Source of the DNA: Modestobacter sp. VKM Ac-2982
GTDB taxonomy: Bacteria > Actinomycetota > Actinomycetes > Mycobacteriales > Geodermatophilaceae
NCBI RefSeq assembly: GCF_026967935.1
Contig: NZ_JAPVBL010000007.1
Span: forward strand, 1-64,000
Length of the DNA: 64,000 nt
Direction: 5' to 3'
Numbering within the stretch: position 1 is the stretch's first letter; every line of letters starts with the position of its first letter. Below are positions 51,757 to 60,779 of the stretch, one piece after another. The notes beneath the pieces are model-generated. The model ran no database searches. It was not told the origin of the DNA and saw nothing but the letters and a program-made list of their open reading frames with translations. The translations under genes were made by a program, and so were the position numbers.

Positions 51757-53861
51757 GGGGCGGCCTGCAGGACGACGGTGGCGCGCGCCGCGACGGTCAA
51801 CGTGTCACCGGCCTTCACCACCAGCGGATCGACCTCGCTCATCTCCGCGGTGTCCACCACGACCGTCCAGCCCTCGGCGTACTCGCTGCTGGGCAGGGTG
51901 AACTCGATGTCCTCGTGCCAGGCGTTGAACACCAGGTAGAAGCAGTCGTCGACGACGGGCTCGCCCCGCTCGTCGGTGGACCGGATCCCGTGGCCGTTGA
52001 GGTACACGCCGATGGACTTGGCGTAGTGGGCGTCCCAGTCCTCCTCGCTCATCAGCTCACCGGCGTGGGTGAACCAGGCGACGTCCTGGACCGGGTCGCC
52101 CTCCGCGCGGCGCACCGGGCGGCCGTGGAAGAACCGCCGACGGCGGAACGTCGGGTGGTCGGTGCGCAGCTTGGTGACCAGCTTGGTGAACTCCAGCAGG
52201 CCCTCGTCGATGTCCTCCCAGTCGATCCAGGTGAGCTCGGAGTCCTGGCAGTAGCCGTTGTTGTTGCCGCCCTGGGTGCGGCCGAGCTCGTCGCCGTGCA
52301 GCAGCATCGGGACGCCTTGGGACAGCATCAGCGTGGTGATGAAGTTGCGCCGCTGCTGGGCCCGAAGCGCCTTGATGGCGGGGTCCTTGGTCTTGCCCTC
52401 GACCCCGCAGTTCCAGCTGCGGTTGTGGCTCTCGCCGTCGTTGTTGTCCTCGCCGTTGGCCTCGTTGTGCTTCTCGTGGTACGAGACCAGGTCGTTCAGC
52501 GTGAACCCGTCGTGCGCGGTGACGAAGTTGATGCTGGCCACCGGACGCCGGCCGGAGTGCTGGTAGAGGTCGGCCGAGCCGGTGATCCGGCTGGCGAACT
52601 CACCGATGGTGGCGTTCTCGCCCCGCCAGAAGTCGCGAACGGTGTCGCGGTACTTGCCGTTCCACTCCGTCCACAGCGCCGGGAAGTTGCCGACCTGGTA
52701 GCCGCCGTCACCGATGTCCCACGGCTCGGCGATCAACTTCACCTGGCTGACGATCGGGTCCTGGTGGCAGAGGTCGAAGAACGCCGACAGCCGGTCGACC
52801 TCGTGGAACTGCCGGGCCAGGGACGACGCCAGGTCGAAGCGGAACCCGTCGACGTGCATCTCGGTGACCCAGTAGCGGAGCGAGTCCATGATCAGCTGCA
52901 GGGACTGCGGCGTCCGGACGTTGAGCGAGTTCCCGGTGCCGGTGGTGTCCATGTAGTACTGCTCGTCGTCCTCGACCAGCCGGTAGTACGCCGAGTTGTC
53001 GATGCCCCGGAAGGACAGCGTCGGGCCCATGTGGTTGCCCTCGGCGGTGTGGTTGTAGACGACGTCGAGGATGACCTCGATGCCCGCCTCGTGCATGGCC
53101 CGGACCATGCCCTTGAACTCCTGCACCTGCTGGCCGTCGGTCTGCTGCGCGTACTCGTTGTGCGGGGCGAAGAAGCCGATCGTGTTGTAGCCCCAGTAGT
53201 TGCGCAGGCCCTTCTGCAGCAAGGTGTCGTCCTGCACGAACTGGTGCACCGGCATCAGCTCGATCGCGGTGATCCCGAGCTCCTGCAGGTGCTCGATGAT
53301 CGCCGGGTGGGCGACGCCGGCGTAGGTGCCGCGCAGGTCCTCGGGGATCCGCGGGTGGGTCATCGTCAGGCCCTTGACGTGCGCCTCGTAGATGACCGTC
53401 TTGTTGTACGGGGTCTTCGGTGGACGGTCCACGCCCCAGTCGAAGTAGGGGTTGATCACGACGGACTTCGGCATGTGCGCCGCGGAGTCGTCGTCGTTCT
53501 TCTTGCCGGTGGCGAAGTGGTAGCCGAACACCGCCTCGTCCCAGTCGACCTGGCCGTCGATGGCCTTGGCGTAGGGGTCGAGCAGCAGCTTGTTCGGGTT
53601 GCAGCGGTGCCCCTGCCCGGGGTCGTGCGGGCCGTGCACGCGGAAGCCGTAGCGCTGGCCGGGCTGGACGCCGGGGAGGAACGCGTGCCAGACGTAGGCG
53701 TCCATCTCGGGGAGGCGGATGCGCTCCTCGTTCCCTGCCTCGTCGAACAGGCACAGCTCGATCTTCTCGGCCACCTCGCTGAAGATCGCGAAGTTGGTGC
53801 CGGTGCCGTCGTAGGTCGCCCCGAGGGGATATGCGGAACCGGGCCACACCTGGGTGGTCAT
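51753..53861 (-). CDS. treX: Glycogen debranching enzyme (isoamylase type)
   Basis: The TreX/GlgX enzyme hydrolyses alpha-1,6 branches to supply linear maltodextrins to TreY. The 702-residue protein has a CBM48 N-terminal domain (PLGATYDGTGTNFAIFSEVA), then the barrel with VDGFRFDLASSLAR (nucleophile), LIAEPWDIGDGGYQVG (acid/base) and VTAHDGFTLNDLVSY (third Asp). ATG at 53861 follows AGGAGG by about 9 nt. A long upstream region (to 54457) separates it from uvrB. Confidence 0.96.
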   Translation of the reverse strand: MTTQVWPGSAYPLGATYDGTGTNFAIFSEVAEKIELCLFDEAGNEERIRLPEMDAYVWHAFLPGVQPGQRYGFRVHGPHDPGQGHRCNPNKLLLDPYAKAIDGQVDWDEAVFGYHFATGKKNDDDSAAHMPKSVVINPYFDWGVDRPPKTPYNKTVIYEAHVKGLTMTHPRIPEDLRGTYAGVAHPAIIEHLQELGITAIELMPVHQFVQDDTLLQKGLRNYWGYNTIGFFAPHNEYAQQTDGQQVQEFKGMVRAMHEAGIEVILDVVYNHTAEGNHMGPTLSFRGIDNSAYYRLVEDDEQYYMDTTGTGNSLNVRTPQSLQLIMDSLRYWVTEMHVDGFRFDLASSLARQFHEVDRLSAFFDLCHQDPIVSQVKLIAEPWDIGDGGYQVGNFPALWTEWNGKYRDTVRDFWRGENATIGEFASRITGSADLYQHSGRRPVASINFVTAHDGFTLNDLVSYHEKHNEANGEDNNDGESHNRSWNCGVEGKTKDPAIKALRAQQRRNFITTLMLSQGVPMLLHGDELGRTQGGNNNGYCQDSELTWIDWEDIDEGLLEFTKLVTKLRTDHPTFRRRRFFHGRPVRRAEGDPVQDVAWFTHAGELMSEEDWDAHYAKSIGVYLNGHGIRSTDERGEPVVDDCFYLVFNAWHEDIEFTLPSSEYAEGWTVVVDTAEMSEVDPLVVKAGDTLTVAARATVVLQAAP

Positions 53862-54290
53862 GAAAGTTCGTCCTCCTGAGCTGGTCGCCCCTGGGCTCGG
53901 GGCGGGGGGCGCGGGTCGTCACGGCTGAACCGGGGGGTTCGTCGTCGGATGCCCGCGTCCGGTCCTCCGCACACCTGTGACGCGCAGGACACCGTCGGCG
54001 TTCGGAGGACGATCGCGGGCGGTCCTCGGGGTGAGTCTGCCAAGGCCGGTCCACCCGACCCCGCCGCACGACCCGCCGGGCCGACCCGAGGGCTCCGCTG
54101 CGGCGCCGACGACGCCCGCCGCCCCCCGGGACGACGACGCCCTCCGCGGCGGGCCGGGAGGGCGTCGGCGCCCGGGTGCGGCAGGGTCTGCGCCGGGCTG
54201 GCCGGGCGCAGCAACCCGGCGCCGCCGACCTCGCCCGGTGACCCGGGTGGCACTGGCGGCGACCGGCGCTGCTCGCTCCTGCGGGCGCTG

Positions 54291-54319
54291 ACGGTAGGGG
54301 TCCACCGGCGTGTCGACAA
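54291..54319 (-). promoter_or_regulatory. Predicted treX promoter (-35 TTGTCG, 17-nt spacer, -10 TACCGT)
   Basis: On the minus strand TTGTCG (54319-54314) and TACCGT (54296-54291) are exactly 17 nt apart. The start site would fall near 54284, about 420 nt before the treX ATG. Confidence 0.5.
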
Positions 54320-54444
54320 GGCCCCACGGCGGCGGCGACCCGATCTCCCGTCCCACGGGCCCCATGCGGCCCGTCCGGACGGGGTCGTGCCCGGGACGCC
54401 GCGGCCGGGACGGCGCTCGGGCCCCTTCTGTCACAGGCCCGTCG

Positions 54445-54450
54445 TACCGT
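54445..54450 (+). promoter_or_regulatory. -10 box (TACCGT) for leaderless uvrB
   Basis: TACCGT, 7 nt, then GTG at 54458; no ribosome-binding site. Confidence 0.55.
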
Positions 54451-54457
54451 CGTCGGC

Positions 54458-56581
54458 GTGCGTGCATCCACCGACATCCGGCCCACCCAGGGGCGGTTCC
54501 GTGTCGTCAGCGAGTTCCAGCCCTCCGGCGACCAGCCCACGGCGATCAAGGCCCTCGCCGAGCGGGTGAACGCCGGCGATCAGGACACCGTCCTGCTCGG
54601 CGCCACCGGCACCGGCAAGTCGGCCACCACGGCCTGGCTGATCGAGCAGGTCCAGCGCCCGACCCTGGTGATGGCGCCGAACAAGACCCTCGCCGCGCAG
54701 CTGGCCAACGAGTTCAAGGAGCTGATGCCCGACGCCGCCGTCGAGTACTTCGTCTCCTACTACGACTACTACCAGCCCGAGGCCTACGTCCCGCAGACCG
54801 ACACCTACATCGAGAAGGACTCCTCGGTCAACGACGAGGTCGAGCGGCTGCGGCACTCCGCGACGAACAGCCTGCTCACCCGGCGCGACGTGGTGGTCGT
54901 CTCGACGGTCTCCTGCATCTACGGCCTGGGCACGCCCGAGGAGTACGTCGAGCGGGCGCTGAAGATCAAGGTGGGGGAGGAGCGCGACCGCGACGAGCTG
55001 CTGCGCACCCTGGTCACCGAGCAGTACACCCGCAACGACCTCGCCTTCACCCGCGGCACGTTCCGGGTCCGGGGCGACACCATCGAGGTGTTCCCGGTCT
55101 ACGAGGAGCTCGCCTGCCGGATCGAGATGTTCGGCGACGAGGTCGAGCGGCTGTACTACCTGCACCCGTTGACCGGCGAGGTCATCCGCGAGGTCGACGA
55201 GCTGTTCGTCTTCCCCGCCACCCACTACGTCGCCGGACCCGAGCGCATGGAACGGGCCATCGGTGGCATCGAGGCCGAGCTCGAGCAGCGGCTGGCCGAG
55301 CTGGACAAGCAGGGCAAGCTGCTGGAGGCCCAGCGGCTGCGCATGCGCACCACCTACGACATCGAGATGATGCGACAGGTCGGGTTCTGCTCGGGCATCG
55401 AGAACTACTCACGGCACATCGACGGCCGGGCGCCCGGCAGCGCCGGCGCCTGCCTGATCGACTACTTCCCCGATGACTTCCTGCTCGTCATCGACGAGTC
55501 GCACGTGACGGTGCCGCAGATCGGCGGCATGTACGAGGGCGACATGAGCCGCAAGCGCACGCTGGTCGAGCACGGCTTCCGGTTGCCCTCGGCGATGGAC
55601 AACCGCCCGCTGCGCTGGGAGGAGTTCACCGACCGCATCAAGCAGACCGTCTACCTCTCGGCGACCCCGGGCCACTACGAGCTCGGCCGGGTCCAGGGTG
55701 ACGTGGTGGAGCAGGTGATCCGCCCGACCGGGCTGGTCGACCCGGAGGTCGTCGTCAAGCCGACCAAGGGCCAGATCGACGACCTGGTCCACGAGATCCG
55801 GCTGCGTACGGAGAAGGACGAGCGGATCCTGGTCACCACGCTGACCAAGAAGATGTCCGAGGACCTCACCGACTACCTGCTCGAGCTCGGCATCAAGGTG
55901 CGCTACCTGCACTCGGAGGTCGACACCCTGCGCCGGGTCGAGCTGCTGCGGGAGCTGCGGCAGGGCGAGTACGACGTGCTGGTCGGCATCAACCTGCTGC
56001 GGGAGGGCCTCGACCTGCCCGAGGTGTCGCTGGTGGCGATCCTCGACGCGGACAAGGAGGGCTTCCTCCGCTCGGGCACCTCGCTGATCCAGACCATCGG
56101 CCGCGCCGCGCGCAACGTCTCCGGCCAGGTGCACATGTACGCCGACAAGATCACCCCGTCGATGGCCCAGGCGATCGACGAGACCAGCCGGCGGCGCGAG
56201 AAGCAGATCGCCTACAACACCGAGCACGGCGTCGACCCGCAGCCGCTGCGCAAGAAGATCGTCGACATCCTCGACGGCATCTACAAGGCCGCCGAGGACG
56301 CCGAGGACATGACCTCGACCGAGCTGCTGGGCGGTTCGGGGCGGCAGCAGTCGCGTGGCAAGTCGCCGGTGCCGGGGCTGTCGTCGCGGAGCAAGGCGAA
56401 GGCCGGCTCGATCGACGTCCAGGGGCTGCCGCGCAACGAGCTGGCCGACATGATCACCTCGATGAACGAGCAGATGCTGGCTGCGGCCCGTGAACTGCAG
56501 TTCGAGGTGGCGGCCCGGCTGCGCGACGAGCTGACCGAGCTGAAGAAGGAGCTGCGGCAGTTCGACGCCGCGCACGCCTGA
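54458..56581 (+). CDS. uvrB: Excinuclease ABC subunit B
   Basis: UvrB is the damage-verifying helicase-like subunit of nucleotide excision repair. The 707-residue protein has Walker A GATGTGKS (48-55), the beta-hairpin region [24 protein letters not shown]-like [13 protein letters not shown], helicase motifs [20 protein letters not shown] and QTIGRAARN, and the C-terminal UVR domain ([14 protein letters not shown]) that binds UvrC. A 30-residue Ser/Gly/Lys linker precedes the UVR domain. GTG at 54458. Confidence 0.98.
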   Translation: MRASTDIRPTQGRFRVVSEFQPSGDQPTAIKALAERVNAGDQDTVLLGATGTGKSATTAWLIEQVQRPTLVMAPNKTLAAQLANEFKELMPDAAVEYFVSYYDYYQPEAYVPQTDTYIEKDSSVNDEVERLRHSATNSLLTRRDVVVVSTVSCIYGLGTPEEYVERALKIKVGEERDRDELLRTLVTEQYTRNDLAFTRGTFRVRGDTIEVFPVYEELACRIEMFGDEVERLYYLHPLTGEVIREVDELFVFPATHYVAGPERMERAIGGIEAELEQRLAELDKQGKLLEAQRLRMRTTYDIEMMRQVGFCSGIENYSRHIDGRAPGSAGACLIDYFPDDFLLVIDESHVTVPQIGGMYEGDMSRKRTLVEHGFRLPSAMDNRPLRWEEFTDRIKQTVYLSATPGHYELGRVQGDVVEQVIRPTGLVDPEVVVKPTKGQIDDLVHEIRLRTEKDERILVTTLTKKMSEDLTDYLLELGIKVRYLHSEVDTLRRVELLRELRQGEYDVLVGINLLREGLDLPEVSLVAILDADKEGFLRSGTSLIQTIGRAARNVSGQVHMYADKITPSMAQAIDETSRRREKQIAYNTEHGVDPQPLRKKIVDILDGIYKAAEDAEDMTSTELLGGSGRQQSRGKSPVPGLSSRSKAKAGSIDVQGLPRNELADMITSMNEQMLAAARELQFEVAARLRDELTELKKELRQFDAAHA

Positions 56582-56696
56582 CCCGGGTCCGAGGTCCTCA
56601 CCGTTTCCGGGAACTCAGCGGGGCGGCCGTTCGTAGGGGACCCTGGGGCCTGGACTGCCGGGGTCGGTGCGCTGTCGCGCCGGACCGGGCAGGCCT

Positions 56697-56810
56697 CACG
56701 TGGAGGGGAGTATCCCGCCCGCGGCAGTGTCGTCAACACGGGATCCCACGGTCCCCGGCGCTGCCGGCCGACCCGCTGGCGGGTCGGTGGGAGAGACCTC
56801 CGGTGCTGAC
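56697..56810 (+). ncRNA. yybP-ykoY-type (manganese) riboswitch leader of terC
   Basis: The leader carries both conserved elements of the class in order and spacing: GGAGGGGAGTAT (from 56703) and, 80 nt on, GGGAGAGACCTCCGGTG (from 56789). GGAGG of the first pairs with CCTCC of the second to form P1, and TGTCGTCAACACGGG-type and GACCCGC/GCGGGTC stems fill the middle. The next gene is terC, a classic yybP-ykoY target. The GGAGG ribosome-binding site of terC lies about 20 nt downstream, so translational control is plausible. Confidence 0.85.
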
Positions 56811-56836
56811 AAGAGCCAGACGACCGGAGGAAATGC

Positions 56837-57961
56837 ATGGACGTCCCCCTGTGGGTGTGGGGCATCACGGTGGCTGCGATCATCGGGATGCTCGTCTTCG
56901 ACTTCTTCGGCCACGTGCGCACGCCGCACGCGCCGACCCTGAAGGAATCCGGCACCTGGTCGGCGGTCTACATCGCCATCGCCCTGCTGTTCGGCCTGGT
57001 CGTGCTCGTCTTCTGGGGCGGCACCTACGCCGGTGAGTACTTCGCCGGCTGGGTCACCGAGAAGAGCCTCTCGGTCGACAACCTGTTCGTCTTCGTGCTG
57101 ATCATGGCCAGCTTCGCGGTACCGCGTGAGCTGCAGCAGAAGGTCCTGCTGTTCGGCATCGCCTTCGCGCTCGTGCTTCGGACGATCTTCATCTTCCTCG
57201 GCGCTGCGGCCATCGAGAACTTCAGCTGGGTCTTCTACCTCTTCGGCGGCTTCCTCATCTGGACCGCGATCGCCCAGGCCCGCAGTGGCGGTCACGACGA
57301 CGAGGAGGAGTTCAAGGAGAACTCGGTCCTGCGGCTGACCCGCAAGGTGCTCCCGACGACCGAGGAGTACCACTCCGACCGGCTGGTCACGAAGATCAAG
57401 GGGAAGCGGTTCATCACCCCCCTGATGATCGCGCTGATCGCCATCGGCAGCGCCGACATCCTCTTCGCCGTCGACTCGATCCCGGCGATCTTCGGTCTCA
57501 CCCAGGAGACCTACCTGGTCTTCACCGCGAACGCGTTCGCGCTGCTGGGCCTGCGCCAGCTGTTCTTCCTCATCGACGGACTGCTCGACAAGCTCGTGTA
57601 CCTGGCCTACGGCCTGTCGGTCATCCTCGGGTTCATCGGCATCAAGCTGCTGATCCACGCCCTGCACGAGAACACGCTGCCGTTCATCAACGGCGGTGAG
57701 CACGTGACGCTGATCCCGGAGATCCCGACCTGGTTGTCGCTGCTGGTCATCCTGGTGACCCTGGTGGTGACCACCTGGGCCAGCCTGCGCAAGAACAAGA
57801 AGGACGCCCAGCGGCGGCAGGAGCGCGACGCCGCGGAGCCGGGTGCCGACTCCGCGGGGCGGCACATCGGGGCGCCGGGTGACCCGGACGCCGACACGAC
57901 CGAGACGCCGGCTGACCCCCGTGGGGTGCCGGTCAGCCGACCGGAGACGCGCACCGACTGA
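56837..57961 (+). CDS. TerC-family membrane protein, copy 1 (Mn2+ exporter-like)
   Basis: A 374-residue integral membrane protein. About nine helices; family signatures VTEKSLSVDNLFVFVLIMAS (about 73-92) and IGSADILFAVDSIPAIFGLT (about 202-221), then FTANAFALLGLRQLFFLIDG. TerC/Alx/MeeY proteins export Mn2+ or supply it to secreted enzymes. A charged C-terminal tail follows after about 310. ATG at 56837 with GGAGG 8 nt upstream; controlled by the manganese riboswitch upstream. Confidence 0.93.
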   Translation: MDVPLWVWGITVAAIIGMLVFDFFGHVRTPHAPTLKESGTWSAVYIAIALLFGLVVLVFWGGTYAGEYFAGWVTEKSLSVDNLFVFVLIMASFAVPRELQQKVLLFGIAFALVLRTIFIFLGAAAIENFSWVFYLFGGFLIWTAIAQARSGGHDDEEEFKENSVLRLTRKVLPTTEEYHSDRLVTKIKGKRFITPLMIALIAIGSADILFAVDSIPAIFGLTQETYLVFTANAFALLGLRQLFFLIDGLLDKLVYLAYGLSVILGFIGIKLLIHALHENTLPFINGGEHVTLIPEIPTWLSLLVILVTLVVTTWASLRKNKKDAQRRQERDAAEPGADSAGRHIGAPGDPDADTTETPADPRGVPVSRPETRTD

Positions 57962-57971
57962 GCAGGGGGCG

Positions 57972-58003
57972 GCCTCGGGGACGACGACCGTCGTCCCCGA
58001 GGC
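57972..58003 (+). terminator. Terminator between the two terC genes
   Basis: Perfect 14-bp stem (57972-57985 with 57990-58003), GACC loop, 10 nt after the first terC stop. Confidence 0.75.
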
Positions 58004-58100
58004 AGCTGGCGGGGAACCGCACACCATCGGCAGACGCCCGGTGGGCTCCGGCCCGCCGGGCGTCCTGCGCGCCCGCAGAGTGGTTCGTGCAACCAACTTG

Positions 58101-58106
58101 TACAGT
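58101..58106 (+). promoter_or_regulatory. -10 box (TACAGT) for leaderless terC copy 2
   Basis: TACAGT, 7 nt, GTG at 58114. The second terC is thus transcribed separately, with no room for a riboswitch. Confidence 0.6.
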
Positions 58107-58113
58107 CCCGCGC

Positions 58114-59211
58114 GTGGAGCTCCCCGTCTGGTTCGAGATCTCGACGTTCGTGGGGCTGACCGTCCTGCTGCTCGCCGACCTCGCCCTCGTCGTCCGTCGT
58201 CCGCACGAGCCCTCCGTGAAGGAGGCGACCCTGTGGGTGGTCTTCTACGTGGGCCTGGCGCTGGCCTTCGGCGGCATCGTGCTGGCGGTCACGAACGGCC
58301 AGTTCGCCACGGAGTTCTACGCCGGGTGGCTGACCGAGTACTCGCTCTCGGTCGACAACCTCTTCGTCTTCGTGATCATCATGGCCCGCTTCCGGGTGCC
58401 CCGGAAGCTCCAGCAAGAGGTCCTGATGGTCGGGATCATCATCGCGCTGGTGCTCCGCGGCCTCTTCATCCTGGCTGGAGCCGCCGTCATCGAGCGGTTC
58501 ATCTGGGTCTTCTTCCTCTTCGGCGCCTTCCTCGTCTACACCGCGATCAACCTGGTCCGGCACCGCGAGGAGGACGAGGACTACGAGGAGAACGGGCTCA
58601 TCCGCCGGATGCGCAAGGTGCTGCCGATGACCCAGGACTTCCACGACAGCAAGATCCGGGTCGTCGAGGGCGGCAAGAAGCTGTGGACGCCGATGATCGT
58701 GGTCTTCCTGGCGCTGGGCACCACCGACCTGCTCTTCGCGCTGGACAGCATCCCGGCCATCTTCGGGCTGACCCGCGAGCCGTTCATCGTCTTCACCGCG
58801 AACATCTTCGCGCTGATGGGCCTGCGCCAGCTGTACTTCCTGCTCGGCGGGCTGCTCAAGCGACTGGTCTACCTGTCGCTGGGGCTGGCCGTGATCCTCG
58901 CCTTCATCGGCGTCAAGCTGATCCTCGAGGCGCTGCACGAGAACCAGTACCCCTTCGCCGGTGAGCGCGAGCCGCTGGAGAGCATCCCGGCGATCCCGAC
59001 CTGGCTGTCCCTCACGGTGATCCTGGTGGTCCTGCTCGTCGCCACCGTGGCCAGCCTGATCAAGACCCGCGGCGAGGTGCCCGACGCCGAGGGCGCCGCG
59101 ATCGACCCGGCCGCCACCGACACCGGCGAGCCCGGTCGGGCGGATGCGCTCACCGAGGACGAGCGGCGCGCGCAGGCCGCCACGGGCGAGGACCAGCCCC
59201 GCAGGAGCTGA
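58114..59211 (+). CDS. TerC-family membrane protein, copy 2
   Basis: A 365-residue paralogue of the preceding protein: same topology, with YSLSVDNLFVFVIIMARFRV and LGTTDLLFALDSIPAIFGLT, then FTANIFALMGLRQLYFLLGG. The acidic cytoplasmic loop between helices (about 150-165, REEDEDYEENG) differs from copy 1. Probably a Mn2+ or related metal transporter with distinct regulation. The frame is open 9 codons upstream but the leaderless GTG at 58114 is preferred. Confidence 0.93.
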   Translation: MELPVWFEISTFVGLTVLLLADLALVVRRPHEPSVKEATLWVVFYVGLALAFGGIVLAVTNGQFATEFYAGWLTEYSLSVDNLFVFVIIMARFRVPRKLQQEVLMVGIIIALVLRGLFILAGAAVIERFIWVFFLFGAFLVYTAINLVRHREEDEDYEENGLIRRMRKVLPMTQDFHDSKIRVVEGGKKLWTPMIVVFLALGTTDLLFALDSIPAIFGLTREPFIVFTANIFALMGLRQLYFLLGGLLKRLVYLSLGLAVILAFIGVKLILEALHENQYPFAGEREPLESIPAIPTWLSLTVILVVLLVATVASLIKTRGEVPDAEGAAIDPAATDTGEPGRADALTEDERRAQAATGEDQPRRS

Positions 59212-59215
59212 GCCG

Positions 59216-59245
59216 GACGGCGGCCCGGTCGCCCGGGCCGCCGTC
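59216..59245 (+). terminator. Terminator after terC copy 2
   Basis: Perfect 13-bp stem (59216-59228 with 59233-59245) with a TCGC loop, just after the stop. Confidence 0.75.
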
Positions 59246-59261
59246 TCGCGCGGCCGACCGG

Positions 59262-59394
59262 TCAGCGGGGCGGGATCGTCCCTGGCTCCACCGTGGAGCC
59301 GCCGGCGGCCACCAGGGCTCCGTCCCGCCAGACCTCGCGCCCCCGGCGGGCCAGGCCGGTGAGGGTCGGGCCGGCGCGTGGTTGGCTGCCGGTC
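59262..59394 (-). pseudogene. Possible 3' remnant of an amidohydrolase-like gene
   Basis: On the minus strand, the frame ending at 59262 codes LTGLARRGREVWRDGALVAA followed by GGSTVEPGTIPPR, reading like the C-terminal strand of an amidohydrolase or cyclic-imide deaminase (VWRDGxLV). Its upstream part runs into the MFS gene, so no intact gene can exist. It may also be a shadow. Confidence 0.25.
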
Positions 59395-60732
59395 ATGAGC
59401 CCCCCGACGGACGCCGGCCGCATCGCAGGCCTGGTCGGGATCCTCTTCGGCCTCGCCGGCATGGGCAGTGCCGCGGTCGCGGTCACGCTGCCGGCCATCG
59501 CCGCTGATCTCGACCTGACGACCGGCGGCGTCTCCTGGGTGATCAGCCTCTACGCGCTGATGCTGGCCGTGGCGACCGCCGTGTACGGCCGGATCGCCGA
59601 CCTGGCTGGCATCCGGCTTCCGCTGGTCGTCGGCGTGGCCCTGATGACCGCCGGCGCGGTGCTCGGCGGCCTGGCCCCGAGCTACCCGGTGCTGCTGGGT
59701 GCCCGCGTCCTCCAGGGCCTGGGTGCGGCTGCGGTCCCGGTGCTCGGCATGGCGATCGTCAGCGCGCGGTACGAGGGAGCCGTGCGCACCGCCGCGCTGG
59801 GCAAGGTCGCCGGCACCGCGGCAGCGGTCAGCGCCCTGGGGCCGTTGGTCGGTGGGCTGGTCGCCGACGTCGCCAGCTGGCGGGCGGTCGTGGTGCTGCC
59901 GGCGCTCGGGCTGCTGGTGGTGCCGGTGCTGTGGCGCTCGGTCCCCGCCGTGGGCACCGGTGCCCGGCTGGACGTGCTGGGCGCGGTCCTGGTCGCCGGC
60001 ACCGCCGCCGGCCTGGTGCTGCTCGTGCAGTCCCCGGCCTCCGGGGTGGTCATCGCCGCCGTCGGTGCCGCGCTGCTGGGGTTGGGCGTCCCGGCGGTCG
60101 CCGCCCAGGTGCGCCGCCGGCCGGAGGGCTTCCTGCCCACGGCCGTCCTCCGGGAGCCGGTGGTGGTCCGCAGCGCGCTGGCCGCCTCGGCTGTCCCGGC
60201 CGCCTGGTTCGCGCTGCTGATCGCCGTCCCCGCCGTGCTCGCGGGCGAGGGGTGGACGCCGCTGCACATCGGCCTGGCGCTGGTGCCCAGCGCCGTCACC
60301 GGCTTCCTCGCCCCGCGGCTGGCCGGCCCGCTGCTGGCCCGGCTCGGCCCCGCCCGGTCGCTGGCCATCTCCGGCGTCATCGCGACCGTCGCGCTGCTGG
60401 TCGCTGCCCTCGGTGCCAGCGCTGGTTCCGCCCCCGGCCTGGTGACGGCCGTCGTCCTGGTGACGGTCGCCTTCGGGCTCGGCCAGCCGGCACTGATGGC
60501 CGCGGTCGGCGGCGCCGTTCCCGACGAGGTGCGTGGCGTCGCGCTCGGCATCGCGACACTGGTCTTCCTGGTCGGCGGCGGGGTGGGGTCGGCGGTGGTC
60601 GGCGGTGCGGGCGAGGTGCTCGGGCTGGACCGCAGCCTGCTGCTGCTCGCGGTGCTGCCGCTGATCGGTGCGTTGGGCCTGGTCCGCAGCATCCGGGCGG
60701 AACGGCGCGACCCGGGAGCACTCACCCCTTAG
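59395..60732 (+). CDS. MFS transporter (DHA-type efflux)
   Basis: A 445-residue, 12-helix major-facilitator protein. Helix 1 GLVGILFGLAGMGSAAVAVT, motif A-like YGRIADLAGIRLPL between helices 2 and 3, motif C-like LGPLVGGLVADVASWRAVVV at helix 5. Probably a drug or metabolite exporter of the DHA family. ATG at 59395; the open frame before it is Arg-rich and rejected. The position near uvrB resembles Rv1634. Confidence 0.87.
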   Translation: MSPPTDAGRIAGLVGILFGLAGMGSAAVAVTLPAIAADLDLTTGGVSWVISLYALMLAVATAVYGRIADLAGIRLPLVVGVALMTAGAVLGGLAPSYPVLLGARVLQGLGAAAVPVLGMAIVSARYEGAVRTAALGKVAGTAAAVSALGPLVGGLVADVASWRAVVVLPALGLLVVPVLWRSVPAVGTGARLDVLGAVLVAGTAAGLVLLVQSPASGVVIAAVGAALLGLGVPAVAAQVRRRPEGFLPTAVLREPVVVRSALAASAVPAAWFALLIAVPAVLAGEGWTPLHIGLALVPSAVTGFLAPRLAGPLLARLGPARSLAISGVIATVALLVAALGASAGSAPGLVTAVVLVTVAFGLGQPALMAAVGGAVPDEVRGVALGIATLVFLVGGGVGSAVVGGAGEVLGLDRSLLLLAVLPLIGALGLVRSIRAERRDPGALTP

Positions 60733-60766
60733 CAGTGCTCAGCACCAGGGTGGTCCTGCGCTGGGC

Positions 60767-60772
60767 TAGCGT
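60767..60772 (+). promoter_or_regulatory. -10 box (TAGCGT) for the leaderless S9 peptidase gene
   Basis: TAGCGT, 7 nt, then ATG at 60780. Confidence 0.6.
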
Positions 60773-60779
60773 GCCCGGC

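Larger units (their letters stand above)
53862..54457. other. 596-bp divergent intergenic region between treX and uvrB
   Basis: No credible gene: the open frames here are Arg/Pro/Gly-rich shadows. It contains a predicted treX promoter (54291-54319) implying a treX leader of about 420 nt, and the leaderless uvrB -10. No LexA-type box was seen before uvrB. Confidence 0.6.

Noticed and set aside
54380-54458. SOS box before uvrB
   Set aside because: No TCGAAC-N4-GTTCGA-like sequence is present, although uvrB is often SOS-controlled.
53919-54467. 182-aa minus-strand frame between treX and uvrB
   Set aside because: Arg/Pro/Gly-rich composition, no ribosome-binding site, no domain, and it crosses the predicted treX promoter.
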